Below are positions 1-5,296 of a stretch of 5,296 nt of DNA, one piece after another (within the stretch, counting starts at the first letter, position 1; every line of letters begins with the position of its first letter). Under the pieces are notes generated by a model. That model saw nothing but the letters and a program-made list of their open reading frames with translations. It ran no database searches and was not told the DNA's origin. The position numbers and the translations under genes were made by a program. Source of the DNA: Alphaproteobacteria bacterium UBA4588 (GTDB taxonomy: Bacteria; Pseudomonadota; Alphaproteobacteria; Puniceispirillales; Puniceispirillaceae); assembly GCA_002387605.1 (NCBI GenBank), contig DGJU01000089.1, positions 4,278 through 9,573 on the forward strand. The letters run 5' to 3'.

Positions 1-6
1 ATTACC

Positions 7-912
7 ATGATTAAAGGTTTGATAGCGCCAGTGATGACACCGTTCAATAATCAAATGGCGTTGGATCAGGGGCTTTATAATGCGCTTGCGGCCCGCCTTC
101 TTGACCAAGGATGTTCTGGACTTGCGCCATTTGGGACAACCGGTGAAGCGCTTTCTGTTAGCTCGCGTGAGCGAATGGATGCTCTTGAAGGGTTGGTTGC
201 ATCAGGCATTAATCCGTCAGTGATTATTCCGGGTACAGGATTATGTAATCTGGATGATACTGTTGAGCTTAGCCGTCATGCTCTTGAGCTAGGCTGTGCG
301 GGTGTGATGACCTTGCCACCCTTTTATTTTAAAGGTGTTTCGGATGATGGTTTGTTCAGTTATTACGAACAGCTTATTGCGGCGATTAACCATCCAGCCT
401 TGAAAATCTATCTGTATCATATCCCGCAAGTATCGGGTGTTGGGCTTTCGATTGAGTTGGTGAGACGTCTGCGCTCGGCTTATCCAGATGTGATTGTTGG
501 TATTAAGGATAGCTCTGGCGTGTGGGATAATACCGCTGAGCTGCTGAAAATTGAGGGTCTTATTGTCTATCCGGGGGCAGAATTGCCGGTGATTGACGCT
601 ATCAAGCTCGGCGCGCCGGGCTGTATCTCTGCTACGGCAAACTTAAACCCAACAGATATTGCGGCTGTGATTGACCTCTGTCATGAAGGACGGTGGGATG
701 AGGCTGAAGCCTTGCATGAAAAGGTTAAAAAAGTCAGACTGCTATTTCAGGATTATGCGCCAATTCCGGCTCAGAAAGCATTGATGGCACGTATTACTGG
801 TGATGATAAATGGCATAATCTGCGCGCGCCTTTGCAAGCTATATCAGCTGATAAAGCTGCTGAACTTGCTACGGTTCTGACAACTGATTTTGGGTTTGAT
901 TTTGACTCCTAA
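7..912 (+). CDS. DapA/NanA-superfamily class I aldolase or lyase, substrate unassigned
   Basis: This 301-residue protein belongs to the dihydrodipicolinate synthase / N-acetylneuraminate lyase superfamily, cytoplasmic TIM-barrel enzymes that form a Schiff base with a 2-keto acid, usually pyruvate. Visible family marks are the GTTGEA carboxylate-binding loop at residues 43-48, the catalytic tyrosine in YHIP (Tyr137) and the Schiff-base lysine in GIKDSS (Lys167). The N-terminus MIKGLIAPVMTPF fits the usual family start, so the ATG at 7 is chosen; any ribosome binding site is off the left edge. In true dihydrodipicolinate synthase the motif after the tyrosine is YNVPSR, whose Arg holds aspartate semialdehyde. 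Here it is YHIPQV, with Val142 in that place, closer to neuraminate lyase or keto-deoxy-sugar aldolases. A lysine-biosynthetic role is therefore unlikely. The D-lactate dehydrogenase gene starts 20 bp downstream, so the two are probably co-transcribed and catabolic. Family assignment is firm; the substrate is unknown. Confidence 0.9.
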   Translation: MIKGLIAPVMTPFNNQMALDQGLYNALAARLLDQGCSGLAPFGTTGEALSVSSRERMDALEGLVASGINPSVIIPGTGLCNLDDTVELSRHALELGCAGVMTLPPFYFKGVSDDGLFSYYEQLIAAINHPALKIYLYHIPQVSGVGLSIELVRRLRSAYPDVIVGIKDSSGVWDNTAELLKIEGLIVYPGAELPVIDAIKLGAPGCISATANLNPTDIAAVIDLCHEGRWDEAEALHEKVKKVRLLFQDYAPIPAQKALMARITGDDKWHNLRAPLQAISADKAAELATVLTTDFGFDFDS

Positions 913-932
913 GAGAAAAAAGAAGCGGTAAA

Positions 933-2315
933 ATGTTTGATAAACAAAATATTTCTGATGCGATTTCAGTTCTGAAACAGCAATTTGGTGAGCGTCTCAC
1001 CGAAGCAACTTCGGTACGCCAGCACCATGCGCAATCAACAACGCGTATGGCACAGCAATTACCAGACGCGGTTGTGTTTGCACATTCAAGTCAGGATGTA
1101 TCAGACATTTTAAAAATCTGTAATCGTCATAAATGCCCAGTGATTGCCTTTGGGATTGGCTCATCACTTGAAGGTCATGTCAATGCCGCTCATGGCGGAA
1201 TATCCATTGATATGAATAACATGAATAGTATTCTTCAAGTGAATAATGAAGATTTGGATGCTGTTATCCAACCAGGTGTGACGCGTGAGCAGTTAAATGA
1301 ATATTTGCGCGATTCAGGATTGTTTTTCCCTATCGATCCTGGTGCAAATGCTAGTCTTGGCGGTATGGCAGCGACGCGGGCGTCAGGCACAAACGCTGTG
1401 CGCTATGGCACGATGAAGGATAATATTCTGGCGCTTGAAGTTGTGATGCCGGATGGCCGGATTATCCGGACAGGTACACGGGCGCGGAAATCATCGGCTG
1501 GCTATGATATGACGCGTCTTTTTATTGGCTCAGAAGGCACACTTGGTATCATTACAGAACTCACGGTCAAGTTGCATGGCATACCGGAGAAGATTGCTGG
1601 CGGCATCTGTTCGTTTCCGACCATTAAAGCGGCTTGTGATGCCGTAATTTCTGTTATCCAATTTGGCATTCCTGTGGCGCGTATAGAATTGCTTGATGCA
1701 TTGCAGGTAAAGGCCTGTAACGGCTATTCTGGGCTGACTTTGCCTGAAGAGCCGCTTCTTTTGATAGAGTTCCATGGCACTGAGGCGTCTGTTGCTGAAC
1801 AGGCTGAATCTTTTGGCGATATAGCGTCTGAGCATACTGAGAGTGAGTTTGTCTGGACAACTAATACAGAAGAGCGCTCAAAACTCTGGAAAGCGCGGCA
1901 TGATGCTTATTGGGCGTCAATGTCATTAATGCCGGGGGCTGTGTCTGTCTCCACTGATGTTTGTGTGCCTATCTCGCGTCTTGCAGAATGTGTTGAGCTC
2001 ACTCGTATTGATATGGAAGAGCATGGTATTATGTCGCCTATGGTTGGGCATGTAGGGGATGGAAATTTCCATTGCTTGCCGCTGACCATGCCGGATGATG
2101 ATAAGATGCAACAAGCCATCACAGATTTTTCCAAGCGACTGTCAAAACGCGCCATAGACATGGGCGGCACCTGTACCGGTGAGCATGGCATAGGCCAAGG
2201 CAAACAAGCTTATTTATTAGATGAGCTGGGCGATACTGTCGATTTTATGCGGCAAATCAAGACAAGTTTTGACCCGAATAATATTATGAATCCGGGTAAA
2301 ATCTTCCTGTCATAA
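933..2315 (+). CDS. FAD-linked D-lactate (D-2-hydroxyacid) dehydrogenase, LDHD/Dld1 type
   Basis: This 460-residue flavoprotein probably oxidises D-lactate or a related D-2-hydroxy acid to the 2-keto acid, passing electrons to a cytochrome or quinone. An FAD-binding PCMH domain spans roughly residues 43-217, with GIGSSLEGH (74-82), the glycine-rich segment at 135-152 and SAGYDMTRLFIGSEGTLG (188-205). The FAD-oxidase C-terminal domain (about 219-457) carries GHVGDGNFH (372-380) and CTGEHGIG (414-421), whose His and Glu residues bind the active-site metal in this family. Segments such as ARIELLDA, STDVCVPISRL and the NPGKI end closely resemble mitochondrial LDHD from memory. There is no signal peptide, membrane anchor or Fe-S cysteine cluster, so it looks like a single-subunit enzyme rather than the GlcDEF complex. 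The ATG at 933 follows a weak AGAAG site (921-925) with 7 nt spacing. Glycolate or D-2-hydroxyglutarate oxidation are alternatives. Its place behind a pyruvate-type aldolase suggests a shared catabolic route. Confidence 0.88.
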   Translation: MFDKQNISDAISVLKQQFGERLTEATSVRQHHAQSTTRMAQQLPDAVVFAHSSQDVSDILKICNRHKCPVIAFGIGSSLEGHVNAAHGGISIDMNNMNSILQVNNEDLDAVIQPGVTREQLNEYLRDSGLFFPIDPGANASLGGMAATRASGTNAVRYGTMKDNILALEVVMPDGRIIRTGTRARKSSAGYDMTRLFIGSEGTLGIITELTVKLHGIPEKIAGGICSFPTIKAACDAVISVIQFGIPVARIELLDALQVKACNGYSGLTLPEEPLLLIEFHGTEASVAEQAESFGDIASEHTESEFVWTTNTEERSKLWKARHDAYWASMSLMPGAVSVSTDVCVPISRLAECVELTRIDMEEHGIMSPMVGHVGDGNFHCLPLTMPDDDKMQQAITDFSKRLSKRAIDMGGTCTGEHGIGQGKQAYLLDELGDTVDFMRQIKTSFDPNNIMNPGKIFLS

Positions 2316-2321
2316 GCAGCG

Positions 2322-2358
2322 GTTAGACGCTTATAAACCCTCGCTTAGGCCGTCTAAC
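2322..2358. repeat. 8-bp inverted repeat at the convergent gene junction, possible weak terminator
   Basis: GTTAGACG at 2322-2329 is matched by its exact reverse complement CGTCTAAC at 2351-2358, with a 21-nt loop. The left arm lies in the 15-bp gap between the dehydrogenase and metC stop codons; the right arm lies inside the last codons of metC. A smaller alternative stem, AGCG/CGCT (2318-2321 and 2328-2331), overlaps the left arm. No T-tract follows on either strand, so this is not a canonical intrinsic terminator. It could still slow converging polymerases or protect transcript ends. A chance repeat is possible. Confidence 0.3.
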
Positions 2359-3509
2359 ATAGTCATTACATCGGCTATCTGGTCATCACAATGCTCTAAA
2401 CCAGTGTAGATGCGGATGATGTGACCCTCTGGCAGGTCAGGCCGGAGGCTACGCAGCTTTTCAGTGAGATGTGCCTGTTTGATAAGGCTTTCATACCCGC
2501 CCCAGCTATCGCCAATATAAAAGACGCTCATTGCTTCAATGGCGGCATCGATTGATGCTTGTGTAATCTCCGGCTTTACCACAATGCCGAAAAGCCCACA
2601 GGGGCCCGTAAAATCACGGGTGAAAATTGCATGGTCACGACTGGAGGGAAGGCCAGGATGAAGCACAGAGATAACAGCGCCATGGCTTTTAGCAGCAGTA
2701 GCAACCGCCAGACCATTCTCAGCAGACTGTGACAAGCGAAGCTTCATAGTGCGCAGTCCGCGCAAGCCAAGATATAAATCTTCAGGACCAGCACAAGTGC
2801 CAAGCGCAATAGCTGTGCGCCGTAATTCGCTCCCGTGCTTACCATTTGCAGCAGCAATACCTAGATTTGTATCGGAATGCCCGCCAATATATTTTGTGGC
2901 GGCTTCTACCACAATGTCGGCACCCAACGCTAAAACAGGATAATGCAAAGCTGTTCCCCATGTATTATCAATCATGGTGGTAATATTTTTTGTGCGGGCA
3001 GCGGCCGTCATTGCCGGCACATCCTGAATTTCAAAGGTGAGGGAGCCTGGCGACTCCAGATAAAGCAGTGATGTATTGCTTTTGAAAAATGTTGAAATAT
3101 CGGCATCGATACGTGGCGGATAGAAGGCGATATCCACGCCCATTTTTGGCAGCATGGTGACAACAAATCTGCGCGCAGACCCGTAAAGGGAGTCAGGGAA
3201 CAACATATGGTCGCCTGCTTTTGCAACTGACAGGATAGCTGTAGAGATGGCAGACAGCCCTGACGGGGCAGAGATGCAGCATTCTGCCCCATATAAAGCG
3301 GCAATTGAGCTCTCAAACGCGTCAGACGTTGGCGTGCCGACGCGGCCATAAGTGTATTTTTTTGGGATTTCACCACGATGTTGGGCCAATGATTCTGATA
3401 GAATAGTAGATGTGCGATATATTGGCGGATTTGGAATTCCAAAATTTTCTTTAGGAGAAAGTCCTAAATGAGTTAATTTTGTTTCAATTTTGGGCATTTT
3501 TTTAGCCAT
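2331..3509 (-). CDS. metC: cystathionine beta-lyase (PLP-dependent)
   Basis: A 392-residue cytoplasmic PLP enzyme of the Cys/Met-metabolism family, predicted to cleave cystathionine to homocysteine, pyruvate and ammonia in methionine synthesis. Counting from the ATG at 3509, family residues are YGR (54-56, phosphate binding from the partner subunit), Tyr109 in SLYGS stacking on PLP, Asp181 in DNTWG, the Schiff-base Lys206 in TKYIGGHSD, and Arg366 in IIRIYTGLE binding the substrate carboxylate. SWGGYESL (335-342), with its Trp, is typical of beta-lyases rather than cystathionine gamma-synthases or gamma-lyases. The frame stays open upstream to a TTG at 3548, but the ATG at 3509 has an AGGA site 9 nt upstream and gives a length close to E. 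coli MetC, so I prefer it. The gene is divergent from aapJ and convergent with the dehydrogenase, so it is probably transcribed alone. No frameshift or missing catalytic residue was seen. Confidence 0.92.
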   Translation of the reverse strand: MAKKMPKIETKLTHLGLSPKENFGIPNPPIYRTSTILSESLAQHRGEIPKKYTYGRVGTPTSDAFESSIAALYGAECCISAPSGLSAISTAILSVAKAGDHMLFPDSLYGSARRFVVTMLPKMGVDIAFYPPRIDADISTFFKSNTSLLYLESPGSLTFEIQDVPAMTAAARTKNITTMIDNTWGTALHYPVLALGADIVVEAATKYIGGHSDTNLGIAAANGKHGSELRRTAIALGTCAGPEDLYLGLRGLRTMKLRLSQSAENGLAVATAAKSHGAVISVLHPGLPSSRDHAIFTRDFTGPCGLFGIVVKPEITQASIDAAIEAMSVFYIGDSWGGYESLIKQAHLTEKLRSLRPDLPEGHIIRIYTGLEHCDDQIADVMTMLDGLSEGL

Positions 3510-3518
3510 TTTGGTTTT

Positions 3519-3523
3519 TCCTG
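3519..3523 (-). promoter_or_regulatory. metC ribosome binding site
   Basis: On the minus strand CAGGA lies 9 nt upstream of the ATG at 3509. It falls inside the open frame that begins at the TTG at 3548, so it is the main reason for choosing the shorter, 392-residue protein. Confidence 0.6.
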
Positions 3524-3569
3524 CGGTTTCAAAGCATTTTATGTGCAAATTCTATTTGTTTACTTAACT

Positions 3570-3575
3570 ATTATA
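3570..3575 (-). promoter_or_regulatory. candidate metC -10 box
   Basis: Read on the minus strand this is TATAAT, a perfect sigma-70-type -10 hexamer in an AT-rich stretch. It would start transcription near 3563 and give a leader of about 54 nt before the ATG at 3509. That would place the upstream TTG start (3548) inside the leader. The -35 match is poor: the best at 16-nt spacing is ATTAGA, 3 of 6 positions. Perfect hexamers arise easily in AT-rich DNA, so this is a candidate only. Confidence 0.4.
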
Positions 3576-3600
3576 TTAATTTAAATGTTTATCTAATGGT

Positions 3601-3613
3601 CTAACCTCGTTAG
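3601..3613. repeat. dyad CTAAC-CTC-GTTAG in the metC/aapJ intergenic region
   Basis: Two perfect 5-bp arms (3601-3605 and 3609-3613) flank 3 bp, near the middle of the divergent region. TCTAA also occurs twice in the same orientation at 3592-3596 and 3600-3604. TTAGTCT at 3610-3616 has its reverse complement AGACTAA at 3681-3687, near the aapJ ribosome binding site. A cluster of CTAA/TTAG half-sites between divergent genes could be an operator, but the arms are short and no known regulator motif was recognised. Confidence 0.3.
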
Positions 3614-3619
3614 TCTTCT

Positions 3620-3635
3620 AGGCTTATAGTAGCCT
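3620..3635. repeat. small hairpin AGGCT-(6 nt)-AGCCT upstream of aapJ
   Basis: A perfect 5-bp inverted repeat (3620-3624 and 3631-3635) encloses the loop TATAGT. On the plus strand only TTT is available after the stem, too short for a convincing terminator. If the aapJ transcript starts upstream of it, it would be a small leader hairpin. Otherwise it may be a DNA-binding dyad or chance. Confidence 0.25.
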
Positions 3636-3694
3636 TTAACTGAAGTTACTTTCTGTGTTGGGCTGATAAGAAACAATCTTAGACTAATTAACTC

Positions 3695-3699
3695 AGGGA
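3695..3699 (+). promoter_or_regulatory. aapJ ribosome binding site
   Basis: AGGGA lies 8 nt upstream of the ATG at 3708, a good Shine-Dalgarno distance. An ATG at 3700 touches this site directly and opens only a three-codon frame (ATG AAA TCA TGA), so it is not the start. The site supports strong translation of aapJ. Confidence 0.7.
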
Positions 3700-3707
3700 A
3701 TGAAATC

Positions 3708-4721
3708 ATGAAAAAACTATCTTTTCTGGTCGCTGGTGTTGCTGGTGTTCTGGCTGCGTCTGCAGTTCAGGCTGGCACGCTTGACGATGTAAAAGCAAAG
3801 GGTTTTGTGCAGTGCGGCGTAAGCCAAGGTCTGCCAGGCTTCTCAAATGCTGATGACGCAGGTAACTGGACGGGTATCGATGTTGACCTGTGCCGCGGTG
3901 TTGCTGCTGCTGTTTTCGGCGATGCTTCTAAAGTAAAATATACACCACTTTCATCAAAGCAGCGTTTCACAGCTTTGTCTTCAGGTGAAATCGACGTGTT
4001 GTCTCGTAACACAACATGGACAATGACACGTGATACACAGCTTGGTCTGAACTTTGCTGGTGTTAACTATTATGATGGACAGGGTTTTCTTGTACCAACA
4101 AAACTCGGTGTAAAATCTGCTCTTGAAATGGACGGTGCAAACGTTTGTTCACAAACCGGAACAACAACTGAGCTGAACGTAACTGACTTCTTCCGCGAAA
4201 ACGGCATGAAGTTCAATCTTGTTGCATTCGAAGAGGCTGATGCGGTTGTTGCTGCGTATGACTCAGGCCGTTGTGATGTTTACACAACAGACCGTTCAGG
4301 TCTTGCTGCTCAGCGCACAAAGCTCGCAAACCCGGATGCGCATATGGTTCTGCCAGAAATTATCTCAAAAGAGCCTCTTGGCCCAGTTGTACGTCAAGGT
4401 GATGACCAGTGGTTCAATATTGTTCGCTGGACATTGAATGCTATGATTAATGCTGAAGAAATGGGCGTCACATCAGCTAACGCAAAATCAATGGCGAATG
4501 ATAACAACCCTTCAATCAAGAGACTTCTTGGTACAGAAGGAACATTCGGTGCAGAACTCGGCCTCTCAAACGACTGGGCTCTAAATATCATTTCTCAGGT
4601 TGGTAACTATGCTGAAAGCTACGAAGCTCACGTTGGTCCAAACACACCTCTTAAACTTGGCCGCGGTGTTAACGCATTGTGGAGCCAGGGTGGTATCCTT
4701 TACGCACCACCAGTGCGCTAA
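3708..4721 (+). CDS. aapJ: general L-amino-acid ABC transporter, periplasmic binding protein
   Basis: This 337-residue solute-binding protein (SBP_bac_3 family) captures amino acids in the periplasm and delivers them to the AapQM permease. The N-terminus is a typical Sec signal peptide: KK, a hydrophobic core (4-19), then VQA with predicted cleavage after Ala22. There is no lipobox cysteine, so it should be soluble and periplasmic. AapJ-like segments run along its length: GNWTGIDVDLCR (52-63), RFTALSSGEIDVLSRNTTWT (86-105), NYYDGQGF (120-127), GTTTELN (151-157), GRCDVYTTD (187-195), EIISKEPLGPVVRQGDDQW and the C-terminal LWSQGGILYAPPVR. This matches the Rhizobium AapJ / E. coli YhdW group from memory. 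Four mature-protein cysteines (36, 62, 147, 189) could form two disulfides. By my hand count Asn codons favour AAC about 2:1, unlike neighbouring aapQ, which fits high expression. An intrinsic terminator and aapQ follow directly. Regulation could not be read from the sequence. Confidence 0.95.
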   Translation: MKKLSFLVAGVAGVLAASAVQAGTLDDVKAKGFVQCGVSQGLPGFSNADDAGNWTGIDVDLCRGVAAAVFGDASKVKYTPLSSKQRFTALSSGEIDVLSRNTTWTMTRDTQLGLNFAGVNYYDGQGFLVPTKLGVKSALEMDGANVCSQTGTTTELNVTDFFRENGMKFNLVAFEEADAVVAAYDSGRCDVYTTDRSGLAAQRTKLANPDAHMVLPEIISKEPLGPVVRQGDDQWFNIVRWTLNAMINAEEMGVTSANAKSMANDNNPSIKRLLGTEGTFGAELGLSNDWALNIISQVGNYAESYEAHVGPNTPLKLGRGVNALWSQGGILYAPPVR

Positions 4722-4731
4722 GTAAAAATAG

Positions 4732-4767
4732 AAGCTGACCGGGCATTATGTTCGGTCAGTTTTTTTT
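4732..4767 (+). terminator. intrinsic (Rho-independent) terminator between aapJ and aapQ
   Basis: CTGACCG (4735-4741) pairs perfectly with CGGTCAG (4753-4759). Two G-U pairs and a C-G pair extend the stem to 10 bp around a 5-nt loop, ATTAT (4745-4749). Eight T residues follow at 4760-4767, with upstream A residues able to pair with the first of them. It begins about 10 bp after the aapJ stop and ends about 30 bp before aapQ. In binding-protein operons such a hairpin commonly gives partial termination, so the binding protein outnumbers the permease. It could alternatively end the transcript fully, leaving aapQ with its own promoter. Confidence 0.85.
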
Positions 4768-4798
4768 AATGTATTTCTTCAAATAAAAATGTGAATAA

Positions 4799-5296
4799 AT
4801 GTCTATAAACAGCAATAATTTGTCTGCTTTTATCAATGATTCCCGTGTTCGTAACATTGGGTTTCAAGTGCTTATTATTAGCGCGCTTGTCTTTTCAGTA
4901 TGGTGGCTGATGGACAATACTCTTACCAATCTGGAAAATAGAGGGAAATCTCTGGGTTTTGGGTTTTTGGTTCAGACCGCTGGGTTTGAAATTAGTGATA
5001 CACTTGGCACATGGCTCTTTGATTATGAAGTTGGTGTATCATCCTATACAGATATCTTTTTTATCGGAATTACCAACACGCTATTGATTGCGGTGCTCGG
5101 GATTATTCTTGCATCTATTATTGGCTTTACTGTTGGCATAATGCGTTTATCTAATAATTTTATTCTCAAATATTTTGCGACCGTCTATGTCGAAGTTATT
5201 CGTAATGTTCCGCTGCTTCTGCAACTGTTCTTCTGGTATTTTGCTGTTCTAGGTGTGCTGCCAGATGCCCGCAGTCAATTACAGGTTTTCGGCGGT
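4799..5296 (+). CDS. aapQ: general L-amino-acid ABC transporter permease, 5' part (truncated by window edge)
   Basis: The frame is open from the ATG at 4799 to the window end (166 codons, no stop). It encodes the N-terminal part of an inner-membrane permease of the HisMQ/GlnP type, whose AapQ members are about 390-400 residues. Visible segments are a first transmembrane helix (about 20-38), a periplasmic stretch with NTLTNLENRGKSLGFGFL (40-57) typical of AapQ, a second long hydrophobic region (86-115) and the start of the conserved permease core, VEVIRNVPLLLQLFFWY (131-147). An in-frame TAA immediately precedes the ATG, so no longer start exists. An ATG at 4789 is followed at once by TGA. No clear Shine-Dalgarno sequence is present upstream, suggesting weaker translation than aapJ. 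It lies 77 bp behind aapJ, with a terminator in between. AapM and AapP would be expected to the right, outside the window. Confidence 0.93.
   Translation, partial: MSINSNNLSAFINDSRVRNIGFQVLIISALVFSVWWLMDNTLTNLENRGKSLGFGFLVQTAGFEISDTLGTWLFDYEVGVSSYTDIFFIGITNTLLIAVLGIILASIIGFTVGIMRLSNNFILKYFATVYVEVIRNVPLLLQLFFWYFAVLGVLPDARSQLQVFGG

Noticed and set aside
1530..2203. Several antisense open frames of 62-101 codons inside the dehydrogenase gene
   Set aside because: They overlap a clearly conserved coding sequence, show no recognisable domain, and overlap one another in different frames.
2749..2943. A 64-codon plus-strand frame opposite metC
   Set aside because: It is fully inside metC and shows no recognisable features.
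3008..3442. A 144-codon minus-strand frame within metC
   Set aside because: It is an alternative frame on the same strand as the well-supported metC frame and encodes no recognisable protein.
3510..3548. N-terminal extension of metC from a TTG at 3548 (405 residues)
   Set aside because: The ATG at 3509 has a well-placed AGGA site, the extension does not resemble the family, and the candidate promoter puts the TTG in the leader.
3510..3563. SAM riboswitch in the metC leader
   Set aside because: The putative leader is AT-rich, lacks a convincing pseudoknot or stem arrangement, and did not resemble the SAM-II pattern.
3636..3690. Sigma-70 or sigma-54 promoter for aapJ
   Set aside because: The best -35/-10 combinations (TTGGGC with TAGACT, or GATAAG alone) match poorly, and no GG-GC pair at -24/-12 spacing was seen, so no promoter is annotated.
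3700..3711. Three-codon leader frame overlapping the aapJ start (ATG AAA TCA TGA)
   Set aside because: Its ATG abuts the ribosome binding site with no spacing, so it could not be initiated efficiently.
3767..4591. Frames of 81, 72 and 65 codons overlapping aapJ
   Set aside because: They are out-of-frame or antisense shadows of a strongly conserved gene.

Overview
The window shows ordinary, densely packed chromosomal metabolism and transport genes of a Gram-negative bacterium. An alphaproteobacterium is most likely. The best evidence is the start of an aapJ-aapQ general L-amino-acid ABC transporter operon with a metC-type gene divergent from it, an arrangement I recall from rhizobial relatives. 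Moderate GC (mid-40s percent by eye) and short gaps suggest a marine lineage, possibly SAR116-like; that placement is an inference, not a demonstration.

Layout: (1) 7-2315, plus strand: a two-gene catabolic-looking pair, a DapA/NanA-superfamily aldolase or lyase followed after 20 bp by an FAD-linked D-lactate dehydrogenase of the LDHD/Dld1 type. (2) 2331-3509, minus strand: metC, cystathionine beta-lyase, convergent with the pair across only 15 bp. (3) 3510-3707: a 198-bp AT-rich divergent intergenic region holding the metC ribosome binding site, a consensus-like -10 box for metC, several small dyads and the aapJ ribosome binding site. (4) 3708-4721, plus strand: aapJ, a secreted periplasmic amino-acid-binding protein. 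(5) 4722-4798: a gap with a strong intrinsic-terminator hairpin. (6) 4799-5296, plus strand: the 5' part of aapQ, a permease cut off by the window edge.

The genes form three functional groups. The aldolase/dehydrogenase pair probably turns a 2-keto acid or 2-hydroxy acid into pyruvate, but its substrate cannot be read from the sequence. MetC makes homocysteine for methionine synthesis. AapJ and AapQ, with AapM and AapP presumably beyond the right edge, take up L-amino acids. The hairpin between aapJ and aapQ would let the binding protein be made in excess of the membrane subunits.

I see no mobile element, CRISPR array, tRNA, rRNA or defence system. The points most worth checking are the unassigned substrate of the aldolase/dehydrogenase pair, the aapJ-aapQ terminator, and the dyad-rich metC/aapJ intergenic region.
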